Positions 35,243 to 43,271 of a DNA stretch of 64,000 bases are shown here, piece after piece. The position numbers and the translations under genes are program-made. The stretch is from Cylicocyclus nassatus (Eukaryota > Nematoda > Chromadorea > Rhabditida > Strongylidae). The first letter of the stretch is position 1; every line of letters begins with the position of its first letter. The stretch spans positions 10,825,817 through 10,889,816 of the forward strand of contig CATQJL010000001.1 in NCBI GenBank assembly GCA_958299035.1. The letters run 5' to 3'. The notes under the pieces are model-generated. The model had not been told where the DNA came from, did no database searches, and worked only from the letters and a program-made list of their open reading frames with translations.

Positions 35243-35964
35243 TGTCAAGTCTAACGAGTTAATTACTCTCGGGACTTGATCCCTCTACCCTGTTGTATTG
35301 CATCTTAACAGAAGAGTTCTTGACTAGATGATTTTATCATTATAGCATATATATAAAAATGGGGGACATAATTGGGGAGGGGACCACCGAGCACCCGGGG
35401 AGTGCCAGCTCATCTGGAGATTCCGGGCACCGCCCAGTTGGCGTGGAGACTGTCGGACCATCTAATTATCTGCGTCTCGACATGTCCATTCCATTGTAAA
35501 GCTCGTCCTCGAGCTTTCATCTTTGACCATGGCGAACAAATTCATCATAACATTTGATCATCTCGGAGTTTACACGTTGACCATTTGACCATCCTCAACC
35601 ATGCTGTCATCATTGTCATCATTATCGATCGCTCTGTCGTCGTCATTGCATCATTGATCGAGCTCTTTCATACGACGACTCATCATTGATCGATTTTTTT
35701 TCATATCATCGTCATCTTTATCGATTGATTGCCGGACAATTGATGGCGCTGCTTGCTCGTACATTGATCATCTGCGATTGGCATTCATCTTCGAAAACCA
35801 TTCATCTTTTTCGTTGTTGCTTTCGTGGGGGATCGAACTTCATTGGCTGGGTTGCATCTGCTGGTGGCTGGGTTGGATCTGCTGGATTGCGTCTTCACGT
35901 TGCATAGAGGAGGAACCGGTAAGAGACAAGGTAAACAGAAGGGCGAACGCCAGAAGGCGAAGCG
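35243..35964 (+). repeat. Left terminal inverted repeat (LTR-like)
   Basis: 722 bases. It begins TGTCAAGT, with TATATATAAA at 35348, a long stretch rich in GATCAT/ATCATC words, and a consensus-like splice donor CCG|GTAAGAG at 35919. The right copy matches it with about seven differences over the inner 600 bases but many more over the outer 115. A TG start and internal TATA are LTR features. No primer binding site is obvious just inside (35965 onward). Confidence 0.8.
35348..35357 (+). promoter_or_regulatory. TATA box in left terminal repeat
   Basis: TATATATAAA precedes GGGGGACATA. Transcription would start near 35375 and run into the Env-like and pol frames. The equivalent box in the right repeat points inward on the minus strand. 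Confidence 0.5.
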
Positions 35965-35996
35965 AGCTAATTTTACCTACTTCCTCCGCATTCTCA

Positions 35997-37094
35997 ATGG
36001 ACTATCAATTATGTTCATCTGGTAAATCAGGCTGGCCTATAGCCTATCCTGAAACTATTTCTTGCGCGCAACCAACCAATTTAACCAATGTATTGTTAAC
36101 AATGGCTTCTGTTTTTGTAGAAAAAACAGATCCAACTACTCTAAGTGCATTCCATGGTTTCAATAAGACTAGGAAAGTTTGCGCATCATCTTATCTACAC
36201 ATTTCTTTTTCGCTAAACAGCGATGAGGAGTTTATGTCTCCCATCGACCCAATTCTCTGCCATAATATTGCAAAGTCTAAAAAGTACCTTGGTGAACCGT
36301 TACACATATTTTCGCCCAAAGTATTCGGTTCACAGCGTCCTATTCATTATTCTTATCCCTGGTTTTTTGGTCAAAAGTGCACAGTCACCACAAATATTTA
36401 TGTAGAAGAAGGCGAAATTGCCACTTTTGATGGTGACCAATTGCTAGGACAGTTTGGCGACATGGCAAATTGCACTCTTAGCCATGACTACTGTCAACTG
36501 TCGCATGGTACCGTAGTTTGGAAGTCAAAAGATGCTCAAATTGCTTGTAAATTTGTAAAAGCTATTGACAGTATTGCCTATGTCACACCAAATCACATTC
36601 TTCTTGAAGCAATACAATCCGCATTCACATACAAGAGCGTTTTCATTCAAAAATCACAACTTACAAAGTGGTGTTTGTCTGAAAACGCTATTCCAATGGA
36701 CAATGGCGTATTCATATTGCTTCCAGAACTTTTGGGAGAAGATCCTCGCACAGTTTTTGATAGTAACATAACTCTAGTGCGAGAAATCAATAAAAAACAC
36801 TTCAACTTCTCCAAAAGCTTTCCAATCTACGATGTAGACACTATCTACACTCATAAAATTCGCAGTCCTTATGCATCACATGGCAATACTTTTTCAACTT
36901 CTAGCAATGCCACTATTCTTTCATCAATACTTTTAAAATCAAAACCACTTCAAATCAACCAAGTGAAACCGCTGATCAGAGGAAAACGATCTAGCGATAA
37001 CTCAAAGCCCGCGCACAGGACAATTGACATTTGTTATAGTCGCAGAGCATATTGCATTGAATTCACCTCCAGTATTCTCAGCGCAGCCGTCTGA
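35997..37094 (+). CDS. Env-like glycoprotein, N-terminal (surface) part
   Basis: The frame is open from inside the left repeat. The first ATG in the unique region is at 35997, giving 365 codons. The product is cysteine-rich with several N-glycosylation sequons (NLT, NCT, NIT, NFS, NAT) and a furin-type site R-G-K-R at about residues 328-331, as in viral surface/fusion precursors. The pattern YPWFFGQKC...DGD..LGQFGDM..C is conserved-looking and most reminds me of chuvirus-like mononegaviral glycoproteins captured by retroelements, but I hold that at low confidence. No clear signal peptide follows this ATG. A hydrophobic stretch encoded in the terminal repeat, or splicing from the 35919 donor, might supply one. 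The true continuation shifts frame near 37020. Confidence 0.55.
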   Translation: MDYQLCSSGKSGWPIAYPETISCAQPTNLTNVLLTMASVFVEKTDPTTLSAFHGFNKTRKVCASSYLHISFSLNSDEEFMSPIDPILCHNIAKSKKYLGEPLHIFSPKVFGSQRPIHYSYPWFFGQKCTVTTNIYVEEGEIATFDGDQLLGQFGDMANCTLSHDYCQLSHGTVVWKSKDAQIACKFVKAIDSIAYVTPNHILLEAIQSAFTYKSVFIQKSQLTKWCLSENAIPMDNGVFILLPELLGEDPRTVFDSNITLVREINKKHFNFSKSFPIYDVDTIYTHKIRSPYASHGNTFSTSSNATILSSILLKSKPLQINQVKPLIRGKRSSDNSKPAHRTIDICYSRRAYCIEFTSSILSAAV

Positions 37095-37562
37095 ATTGAA
37101 TGCCAAGTTGCAGTACCTCAAATTCAAGTTTGACGAGGTGACTCAGCGCGATTTTTCTATCATGTTTGAGCGAATTTGCATCTTGAATAATTTCAAGATT
37201 TTGACTATCAAAAGTATTGCTAAAAGCGATCCTACAAGTGCTACTAGGATGTTACTCAGCAGAGACGATATTTTCGCTATTTCTGCTGGGGATATTTTGA
37301 TGATTTTAAGTGTAAAACTATCCAAATTGATGAGATCTATCTGGACCATAAAGTGGATAGCAATTGCTATGTAGATACTCCGGTACGTGTTGGGAAAACT
37401 TAATTTTTCGTCCAACCTGGCACACGTGACCTCAAAACCAAATCTTCTTTTGCTGACTGTGGTCATTTACCATTAGGGGTTTACAATGATGGCACAAATC
37501 ATTTTAAGTCATCTAATGGTTATGTCCACGTTTCTCACGTAAATTTAAATTTACCACAAAAC
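37024..37562 (+). pseudogene. Env-like region, broken middle part
   Basis: After the furin-like site the similarity to an envelope second subunit continues in a different frame (about 37024-37290). It then returns to the original frame, which is interrupted by TAA at 37401-37403 before running open into the pol frame. The stretch keeps paired cysteines and aromatic/proline positions. At least two frameshifts and one stop mean this copy cannot make a full Env. The order of segments is clear; exact shift points are not. Confidence 0.5.
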
Positions 37563-40500
37563 TTGGCAAATCAAAACATAGTTTTCAATTCTCCCCCTAT
37601 TTTCCACTCAGACCTAGCCAAAATAAACACGGAGATAAAGTACATCAAAAATCGCATCAATACAGCAACCATAAAGTCAAACTTAGATGCTTCGCAAGTT
37701 CACGATCCTAATCTGAACACATTTTCTGAGCAACTACAGGATGAAGTTATGGAAACTGCTGATTTTCTTGAAACCAATGCTTTACAAATTTTACAATCGC
37801 AAAAATCAATAATTTTACGGTCTATAGAAAAACATATTCTGGTATTTTACGCTGTTAGAGCAATTATCATTGCATTGGTTCTATTTCTGATAGCTCTTAT
37901 CTTTTATCACGTCAAATTAGCGCGTACTTTCTTGAAAGTTCTCTTCAAAATGTTTCAAGTTCTATTTCCGTCGTTTCACAAGAAAACTGCGAAAATAGAG
38001 CATAATGTTGAGGCATCTGCTCCGCATTTTCAAGAAAGTCATAGCTTTGTTACATTTCAAGACAATCAGTCTCAAACGCGCGAGCCAATTTATCCAAATT
38101 TACAGGACGAAAAGCAAGTTGAGACATCGTTTAGCACAAAAGCCGATCTCAACAAGCCTGTTACCAATTTTCACGATTTCAATCCTATCGTAATGTCTGT
38201 CCAGCAACTCGGTCAAAGCAACACCATATTCATTCCGCTAAAAATCAAGAACTTCAGTACAACTGCCCTTTTTGACACTGGTTCAGCTATTAGTTCAATC
38301 TCAGATAGGTTTGTTAAAAAACTTAACATTCCTTTCACTAAGTCCTCTTTGAAAGAAGCTGTAGCAGCAAATGGTACTCCTATTCAGCTACTAGGCCAAA
38401 TCACAGTCACTCTTTCTGTAGATAACATTGTCATTACAGTCACACCATTTGTAGTCAGTAATGCACATTGCTCAACTGATTTACTTTTGGGTAATGACTC
38501 GATAACAAAGTTATCTACAAGCGTAACAATAAACTATAAAGAAAAACAGGTTGTTTTTGAAAAATGTGCAGTACCAATGGTTGATCCTAGCAGTGATCTC
38601 GTGCTCACCGAACCTGTTTACTTATCTTGTAAAACAATTCTCAAACCGCTTTCTGATACTGTTGTACAAGGCACTATAAGATCTTCTTATCCTCCCGACT
38701 GGGAATTTATGACATGTGACGACCCTACAGTCACTTTACCATCAGGTGTCGTTATAGGCAAAACATTGTCATGTCCTGGTTCAAATGGCACAATTACGCT
38801 ACGCATTTTCAACTCTAACCCTAATCACGTAGAACTAGATAGGAAAAACGTTCTCACAATTGCTAAATTCGTTGGTTCTGCCCAGCAATGGCCAGCTGTT
38901 TTTGAGATTCATCCTTCAAATTCTACTAACTCTAATACTTATCCAGTCCATTACACCTCACCTGAGGCGGACATAGCTGCAAATCTTCCTAGTTTTCCCC
39001 ATCAAGCTGACAATACACCCTTATGGGAACGTGTCAAAGTAAATCGCAATTTACTAAATAAGCAGCAATCTCTCCAATTTAACAATCTTCTCAGAAAATA
39101 TCAAAAGTGCTTTGTGGGATCGGATGGAAATTTAGGGAGGTACACAGGTCCTATTTCTCACAAAATCAAGTTTGTTCCGCATGCAACAGCTCCAAAACAG
39201 CGTCCCTACAGGGTACCTTTGGAAAAGCGTCAAGAAAGCAAAAGACAAGTTGAGGAAATGCTCCGCACGCGTATAATAGAGCCAAGCACTAGTAAATTCG
39301 CTTCACCTATTGTTTTAGTGAAAAAGCCTTCAACTAATCAATGGCGTTTTACAGTAGACTATCGTCAAATTAACGTTATAACTGAAAATGAAACCTACTG
39401 CATACCGCATATTCAAGATATTATTGATTTAGCGAGCGGCAAAGAAGTTTACAGTATTCTGGACTTCAAAAGTGGTTTTTTTCAAATCCCTCTCGAAGAA
39501 AAACACAAAGAGAGAACGGCATTTTCCTCATTTTTGGGTCTTTTTCATTTCACTGTAATGGCACAAGGTTCGAAGGGTGCCCCTGGTACTTTCCAAAGAG
39601 TCGCAAACAGCTTGACAAGAGAATTGAAAGCTTGCTGTTTCGCCTATTTGGATGATATCATTACCGCCAGTCATTCCATAGGTGACCATTTTCGTGATCT
39701 AGAAGAAGTTTTGCAACGCAGTGCAAATTTTGGCATGAAACTCACAGCGGAAAAGTGCTCTTTTATGCAAGAAGAAGTTCCATACTTGGGAGTTCTCATA
39801 AGTAAGAGCGGAACAAGACTAAATCCAGAAAAGATAGCCAGCATCACCAAGATACCTAGACCTCAGGATGCTAAAGCTGTCAAGTCTTTTTTGGGTGCAG
39901 CTTCATACTTTCGCAGATTCATACCACGTTTTTCATATGTTGCCGCTCCTTTGAATGCTCTTCTTCTGAAGAATACTCCATTTCAATGGACTGATCTTCA
40001 TGAGAACGCATTCGTTTCTTTGAAAAACGCGCTTACAACTGCTCCAACTCTTGCGTCTCCTATAATAGGCAAGCCGTACATTATTCACACGGATGCTTCG
40101 ACTATAGGCTTAGGTGCGTGCTTACTTCAGCAAAATCCGCAAACACTGAACGAGCACCCAATCGCGTATTGTAGTCGCCCGCTGAACAAGCATGAGCAAA
40201 ATTACTCAATAATAGAGCTTGAGGCACTTGCGATAGTCTTTGCGCTTAAACATTTCTACCCATACGTTTCTGATGCCTCTATGACACTTGTCACTGATCA
40301 TGCTCCGTTGAAGTCACTATTGTACAGATCAGATCTTGTTGGACGTTTGGCGAAATACCAAATCATGATACAAGCTTACGATCTGAAAATTGAATATCGA
40401 CCGGGTAAACATAACAAGTTTTGCGACTTTTTGAGCCGTTATCCAGTAGTAATGAACATCGCTACTGCCCCTGACTCAATTCCTAGCTTAGATACCATCA

Positions 40501-40682
40501 GGGAAAGCCAGCAAAATTCTTATTTTGGAAGTTTGATCACCTTCTTAACAGGGAATGCTGAAAACCCTCCACAGCAGTTTTTGAGTTCATTAGACAAATA
40601 TTCCATTTTCAATGGGGCATTGTACTACAAGGCCAACGAAAGACCAAAACTTGTCACCCTGAACATCAGAATCAGATCGTAA
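37404..40682 (+). CDS. Env transmembrane part fused to protease-RT-RNase H
   Basis: One frame, open from 37404 (next to the upstream stop) to TAA at 40680, joins an Env-like C-terminal part to a Gypsy pol. Counting residues from 37563, a strong membrane helix (AIIIALVLFLIALIFYHV) lies near 95-115. A 120-residue polar linker follows, then the aspartic protease DTGSA at about 238-242. The RT has VDYRQIN near 597 and the catalytic YLDD at about 695-698. RNase H follows, with HTDAS near 843, IELEAL near 885 and VTDHAPL near 911. All key catalytic residues I can check are present. The integrase continues in another frame after about 40650. No ATG-led separate pol start is evident. Confidence 0.75.
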   Translation, partial: FFVQPGTRDLKTKSSFADCGHLPLGVYNDGTNHFKSSNGYVHVSHVNLNLPQNLANQNIVFNSPPIFHSDLAKINTEIKYIKNRINTATIKSNLDASQVHDPNLNTFSEQLQDEVMETADFLETNALQILQSQKSIILRSIEKHILVFYAVRAIIIALVLFLIALIFYHVKLARTFLKVLFKMFQVLFPSFHKKTAKIEHNVEASAPHFQESHSFVTFQDNQSQTREPIYPNLQDEKQVETSFSTKADLNKPVTNFHDFNPIVMSVQQLGQSNTIFIPLKIKNFSTTALFDTGSAISSISDRFVKKLNIPFTKSSLKEAVAANGTPIQLLGQITVTLSVDNIVITVTPFVVSNAHCSTDLLLGNDSITKLSTSVTINYKEKQVVFEKCAVPMVDPSSDLVLTEPVYLSCKTILKPLSDTVVQGTIRSSYPPDWEFMTCDDPTVTLPSGVVIGKTLSCPGSNGTITLRIFNSNPNHVELDRKNVLTIAKFVGSAQQWPAVFEIHPSNSTNSNTYPVHYTSPEADIAANLPSFPHQADNTPLWERVKVNRNLLNKQQSLQFNNLLRKYQKCFVGSDGNLGRYTGPISHKIKFVPHATAPKQRPYRVPLEKRQESKRQVEEMLRTRIIEPSTSKFASPIVLVKKPSTNQWRFTVDYRQINVITENETYCIPHIQDIIDLASGKEVYSILDFKSGFFQIPLEEKHKERTAFSSFLGLFHFTVMAQGSKGAPGTFQRVANSLTRELKACCFAYLDDIITASHSIGDHFRDLEEVLQRSANFGMKLTAEKCSFMQEEVPYLGVLISKSGTRLNPEKIASITKIPRPQDAKAVKSFLGAASYFRRFIPRFSYVAAPLNALLLKNTPFQWTDLHENAFVSLKNALTTAPTLASPIIGKPYIIHTDASTIGLGACLLQQNPQTLNEHPIAYCSRPLNKHEQNYSIIELEALAIVFALKHFYPYVSDASMTLVTDHAPLKSLLYRSDLVGRLAKYQIMIQAYDLKIEYRPGKHNKFCDFLSRYPVVMNIATAPDSIPSLDTIRESQQNSYFGSLITFLTGNAENPPQQFLSSLDKYSIFNGALYYKANERPKLVTLNIRIRS

Positions 40683-40702
40683 AACTTCTTCATGATAATC
40701 CT

Positions 40703-41137
40703 TTGTTAGGTTCTCACTTGGGAATTCGCAAAACGTATATAAAAGTCTCAGATAAGTACTACTGGCCGAACATGTATCAGGACATCGCAAACTATGTAAG
40801 ATCTTGCGCAGCCTGTCAAAAGGTGAAAACACCAGCAGGAAATATCATTCGCGAGGAACTGGGAACTTTTCCCATTCCTCAGCGTCCTTTTGAGCGCATC
40901 CACATTGACGTAATAGGACCATTACCACAGTGTGTTGATGGTAGCAGATTCATAGCTATTACGGTCTGCGCGTTCAGTAAGTACATCATCTGTACGCCTT
41001 TGATAAATCAAACGGCTGATTTGGTAGTAAAAGCGCTAATCAACGATGTGGTATCCAAGCACGGGATTCCCAAAGAAATCGTTAGCGACAGAGGCTCAAA
41101 CTATGTAAGTGACCTTTTCACTGAGACAGGACATTAG
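40703..41137 (+). CDS. Gypsy integrase, zinc-binding domain and first catalytic half
   Basis: In this frame the HHCC domain is readable from about 40650, slightly upstream of the given start: H...H in HDNPLLGSH, then CAAC. The catalytic core begins with HIDVIGPL (first Asp) and SDRGSNY (second Asp). The frame ends early at 41137, and the core continues in a third frame, so the gene is frameshifted at both ends. The family is Ty3/Gypsy integrase (rve). Confidence 0.7.
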   Translation: MLGSHLGIRKTYIKVSDKYYWPNMYQDIANYVRSCAACQKVKTPAGNIIREELGTFPIPQRPFERIHIDVIGPLPQCVDGSRFIAITVCAFSKYIICTPLINQTADLVVKALINDVVSKHGIPKEIVSDRGSNYVSDLFTETGH

Positions 41138-41196
41138 GAGTTGCAAACAACTTTACCACCAGCTATAACCATAAGGCGAACGGCCAGGTTGAAAGG

Positions 41197-41730
41197 ATGG
41201 TAAAAGTTGTCACGGATTCTCTCACAGTCTACTGCTCAGAAGCCAGAGACTTGTGGATGGAATTCCTCCAACCTATCGTTTTTGCCTACAATTGTAGCAA
41301 AAACGATACGACAGGGTACAGTCCGTTCTTCGTGATACATGGTAGACATCCGGTCACATGGATGGACGTCATTCACAAATTACCTTCTACTCTCACTTTT
41401 GCTACAGATAACTTCGCAGGCGAGTTTACGACAGCCCTGCAAACTACGATAGTGGAAGTGGGATCCAGCATAGCAGCAAAAACGGCTGACTACAAGGCTG
41501 GTTACGATTACCAGAAGAAGGTATATAGTAAGGACCTTTCCATTGGTGATCTTGTATTGTTGCATGACGACACGGTGCGTCCAAAATTTACCCTCCAATG
41601 GAAAGGCCCATTTGTGATTGTCTCCATGTGCCGTCCCAATGTCACCATTAAAAGTCTATTCAACAATAAGTCACAAACAGTGCATGTGAATAGACTCAAA
41701 TTGTATTACAGCAGGCCGCAAGAGCGTTAA
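41197..41730 (+). CDS. Gypsy integrase, C-terminal half
   Basis: Just upstream in this frame is YNHKANGQVER, which supplies the catalytic Glu. The frame then continues through WMEFLQPIVFAYN and the GPY/F-type module (LQWKGPFVIV) and ends at 41728-41730. No chromodomain and no further gene follow. Confidence 0.7.
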   Translation: MVKVVTDSLTVYCSEARDLWMEFLQPIVFAYNCSKNDTTGYSPFFVIHGRHPVTWMDVIHKLPSTLTFATDNFAGEFTTALQTTIVEVGSSIAAKTADYKAGYDYQKKVYSKDLSIGDLVLLHDDTVRPKFTLQWKGPFVIVSMCRPNVTIKSLFNNKSQTVHVNRLKLYYSRPQER

Positions 41731-42347
41731 GTCTCTGTGCAACCACAATCTCACACAGAGGCAGAGACTCCACGTTCCAGTGTGCCTAATCTCAGATGTT
41801 CAGAGCGTCTGAGACAAAGGACTGTTTGGTCTCCCTCATAATGAGTGAGAGGTGCCAGTAGCAACCTCACAAAAAATTTCATTTACGCAGCGGCTACTGG
41901 TACAAAGTAAGTTTGCCGCAAGCATACGCACTATAAAAAGAAAGAATTCTTCGATTGGCGGGTCGAAGAACGCTTTCAAACATTCACTTTTTCTTCACGC
42001 CCTTGTGAGCAACGCTAGGAAATTGTTTCCTCTCGAGTTGTGAACTCGAGAACCAAATATTGTGAAATTTCAATGCATTTATGTTGATATTTGTGAGTAG
42101 CGAAAACATAGAATGACACATTCTATCTTTTCGTTCAATATTTCATGTTTTACATCTGATTTTTTTTTACTTTTTGTAATGTTTATACCATTTTATTGCG
42201 TGTGATTTCATCCCTCCTCCATATCCCCATGAAAATGATCCTCTTATTCAAATCCGTATTGAATAACTATCCTATTCTGCAACGTAATTCTTATGTCTTC
42301 CGCTCGAGGACGAGCTTTACTTTATTGACGGGACGTACGGGAGCGTG
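41731..42347. other. Non-coding 3' part of the inverted-repeat retroelement
   Basis: 617 bases between the integrase stop and the right repeat. It holds a short inverted pair (GTCTCTGTG/CACAGAGGCAGAGAC, 41732-41769). At 42304-42322 there is GCTCGAGGACGAGCTTTAC, a copy in the same orientation of a segment inside the right repeat (42813-42831). No clear polypurine tract and no AATAAA on the plus strand are seen before the right repeat. Confidence 0.5.
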
Positions 42348-43074
42348 CGCTTCGCCTTCTGGCGTTCGCCCTTCTGTTTACCTTGTCTCTTACCGGCTCC
42401 TCCTCTATGCAACGTGAAGACGCAATCCAGCAGATCCAACCCAGCCACCAGCAGATGCAACCCAGCCAATGAAGTTCGATCCCCCACGAAAGCATCAACG
42501 AAAAAGATGAATGGTTTTCGAAGATGAATGCCAACCGCAGATGATCAATGTACGAGCAAGCAGCGCCATCAATTGTCCGGCAATCAATCGATAAAGATGA
42601 CGATGATATGAAAAAAAATCGATCAATGATGAGTCGTCGTATGAAAGAGCTCGATCAATGATGCAATGACGACGACAGAGCGATCGATAATGATGACAAT
42701 GATGACAGCATGGTTGAGGATGGTCAAATGGTCAACGTGTAAACTCCGAGATGATCAAATGTTATGATGAATTTGTTCCCGAAGCCATGGTCAAAGATGA
42801 AAGCTCGAGGACGAGTTTTACAATGGAATGGACATGTCAAGACGCAGATAATTAGATGGTCCGACAGTCTCCACGCCAACTGGGCGGTGCCCGGAATCTC
42901 CAGATGAGCTGGCACTCCCCGGGTGCTCGGTGGTCCCCTCCCCAATTATGTCCCCCAACTTTATATATATGCTATGATGATAAAATCATCTAGTCAGGAT
43001 TTGTTCTGTTAAGAAGCAAGAAAACAAGGGTAGAGGGATCAAGTGACGAGAGTAAGCAACTCGTACACTTGACA
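42348..43074 (-). repeat. Right terminal inverted repeat (LTR-like)
   Basis: 727 bases, the reverse complement of 35243-35964. TATATATAA on the minus strand at 42961-42969 points inward. A GTAAGAG donor-like site is also kept. It ends ACTTGACA and is followed by GGCA. The mirrored frame of the Env leader appears on the minus strand (42322-42534), only because it is the same repeat. Confidence 0.8.
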
Positions 43075-43140
43075 GGCAAGATAAGGAAGATACGGGGAGA
43101 TGCAGTTGGTTCTCCTTTACCCGCGGCATGGGAGGACAAT

Positions 43141-43271
43141 GGGTAGAGGAATGAACTCCGCCAGTTTGAACGCCTTCGCGGACTACTGGTCCTGCAACGA
43201 CATGCAACCATATAGAAGGTGTAGTTGCCAGCGAAGGCGGGCTCAAACTGGCGGAGTTCGTTCCCCCTACC
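43141..43271. repeat. Hairpin next to the retroelement
   Basis: GGGTAGAGGAATGAACTCCG...CGCCTTCGC pairs with GCGAAGGCGGGC...CGGAGTTCGTTCCCCCTACCC. Arms are about 42 bases with few mismatches around a 47-base loop. It starts 66 bases beyond the end of the inverted-repeat retroelement. Confidence 0.65.

Larger units (their letters stand above)
35243..43074 (+). mobile_element. Gypsy-type retroelement with inverted terminal repeats and Env-like region
   Basis: The unit starts TGTCAAGT and ends ACTTGACA, with GGCA immediately outside on both sides (35239-35242 and 43075-43078). Its termini are about 725-base repeats in inverted, not direct, orientation. Between them lie, in order, an Env-like region, an aspartic protease, RT, RNase H and a DDE integrase on the plus strand. 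There is no recognisable gag or CCHC knuckle. A 4-bp duplication next to TG...CA ends is what Ty3/Gypsy integrases make, so the inverted structure seems to have integrated as a unit. Frameshifts near 37020, 37290, 40650 and 41120 and a TAA at 37401 show decay. An alternative origin is rearrangement of an ordinary element, but matching TSDs argue against it. Confidence 0.8.

Noticed and set aside
42322..42945. Minus-strand frames resembling the Env leader and left-repeat frames
   Set aside because: They are the mirrored copy of the left terminal repeat, not separate genes.
35243..43074. DIRS or Maverick element as explanation for the inverted termini
   Set aside because: No tyrosine recombinase, DNA polymerase B or capsid genes are present. 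The pol is Gypsy-type with a DDE integrase.
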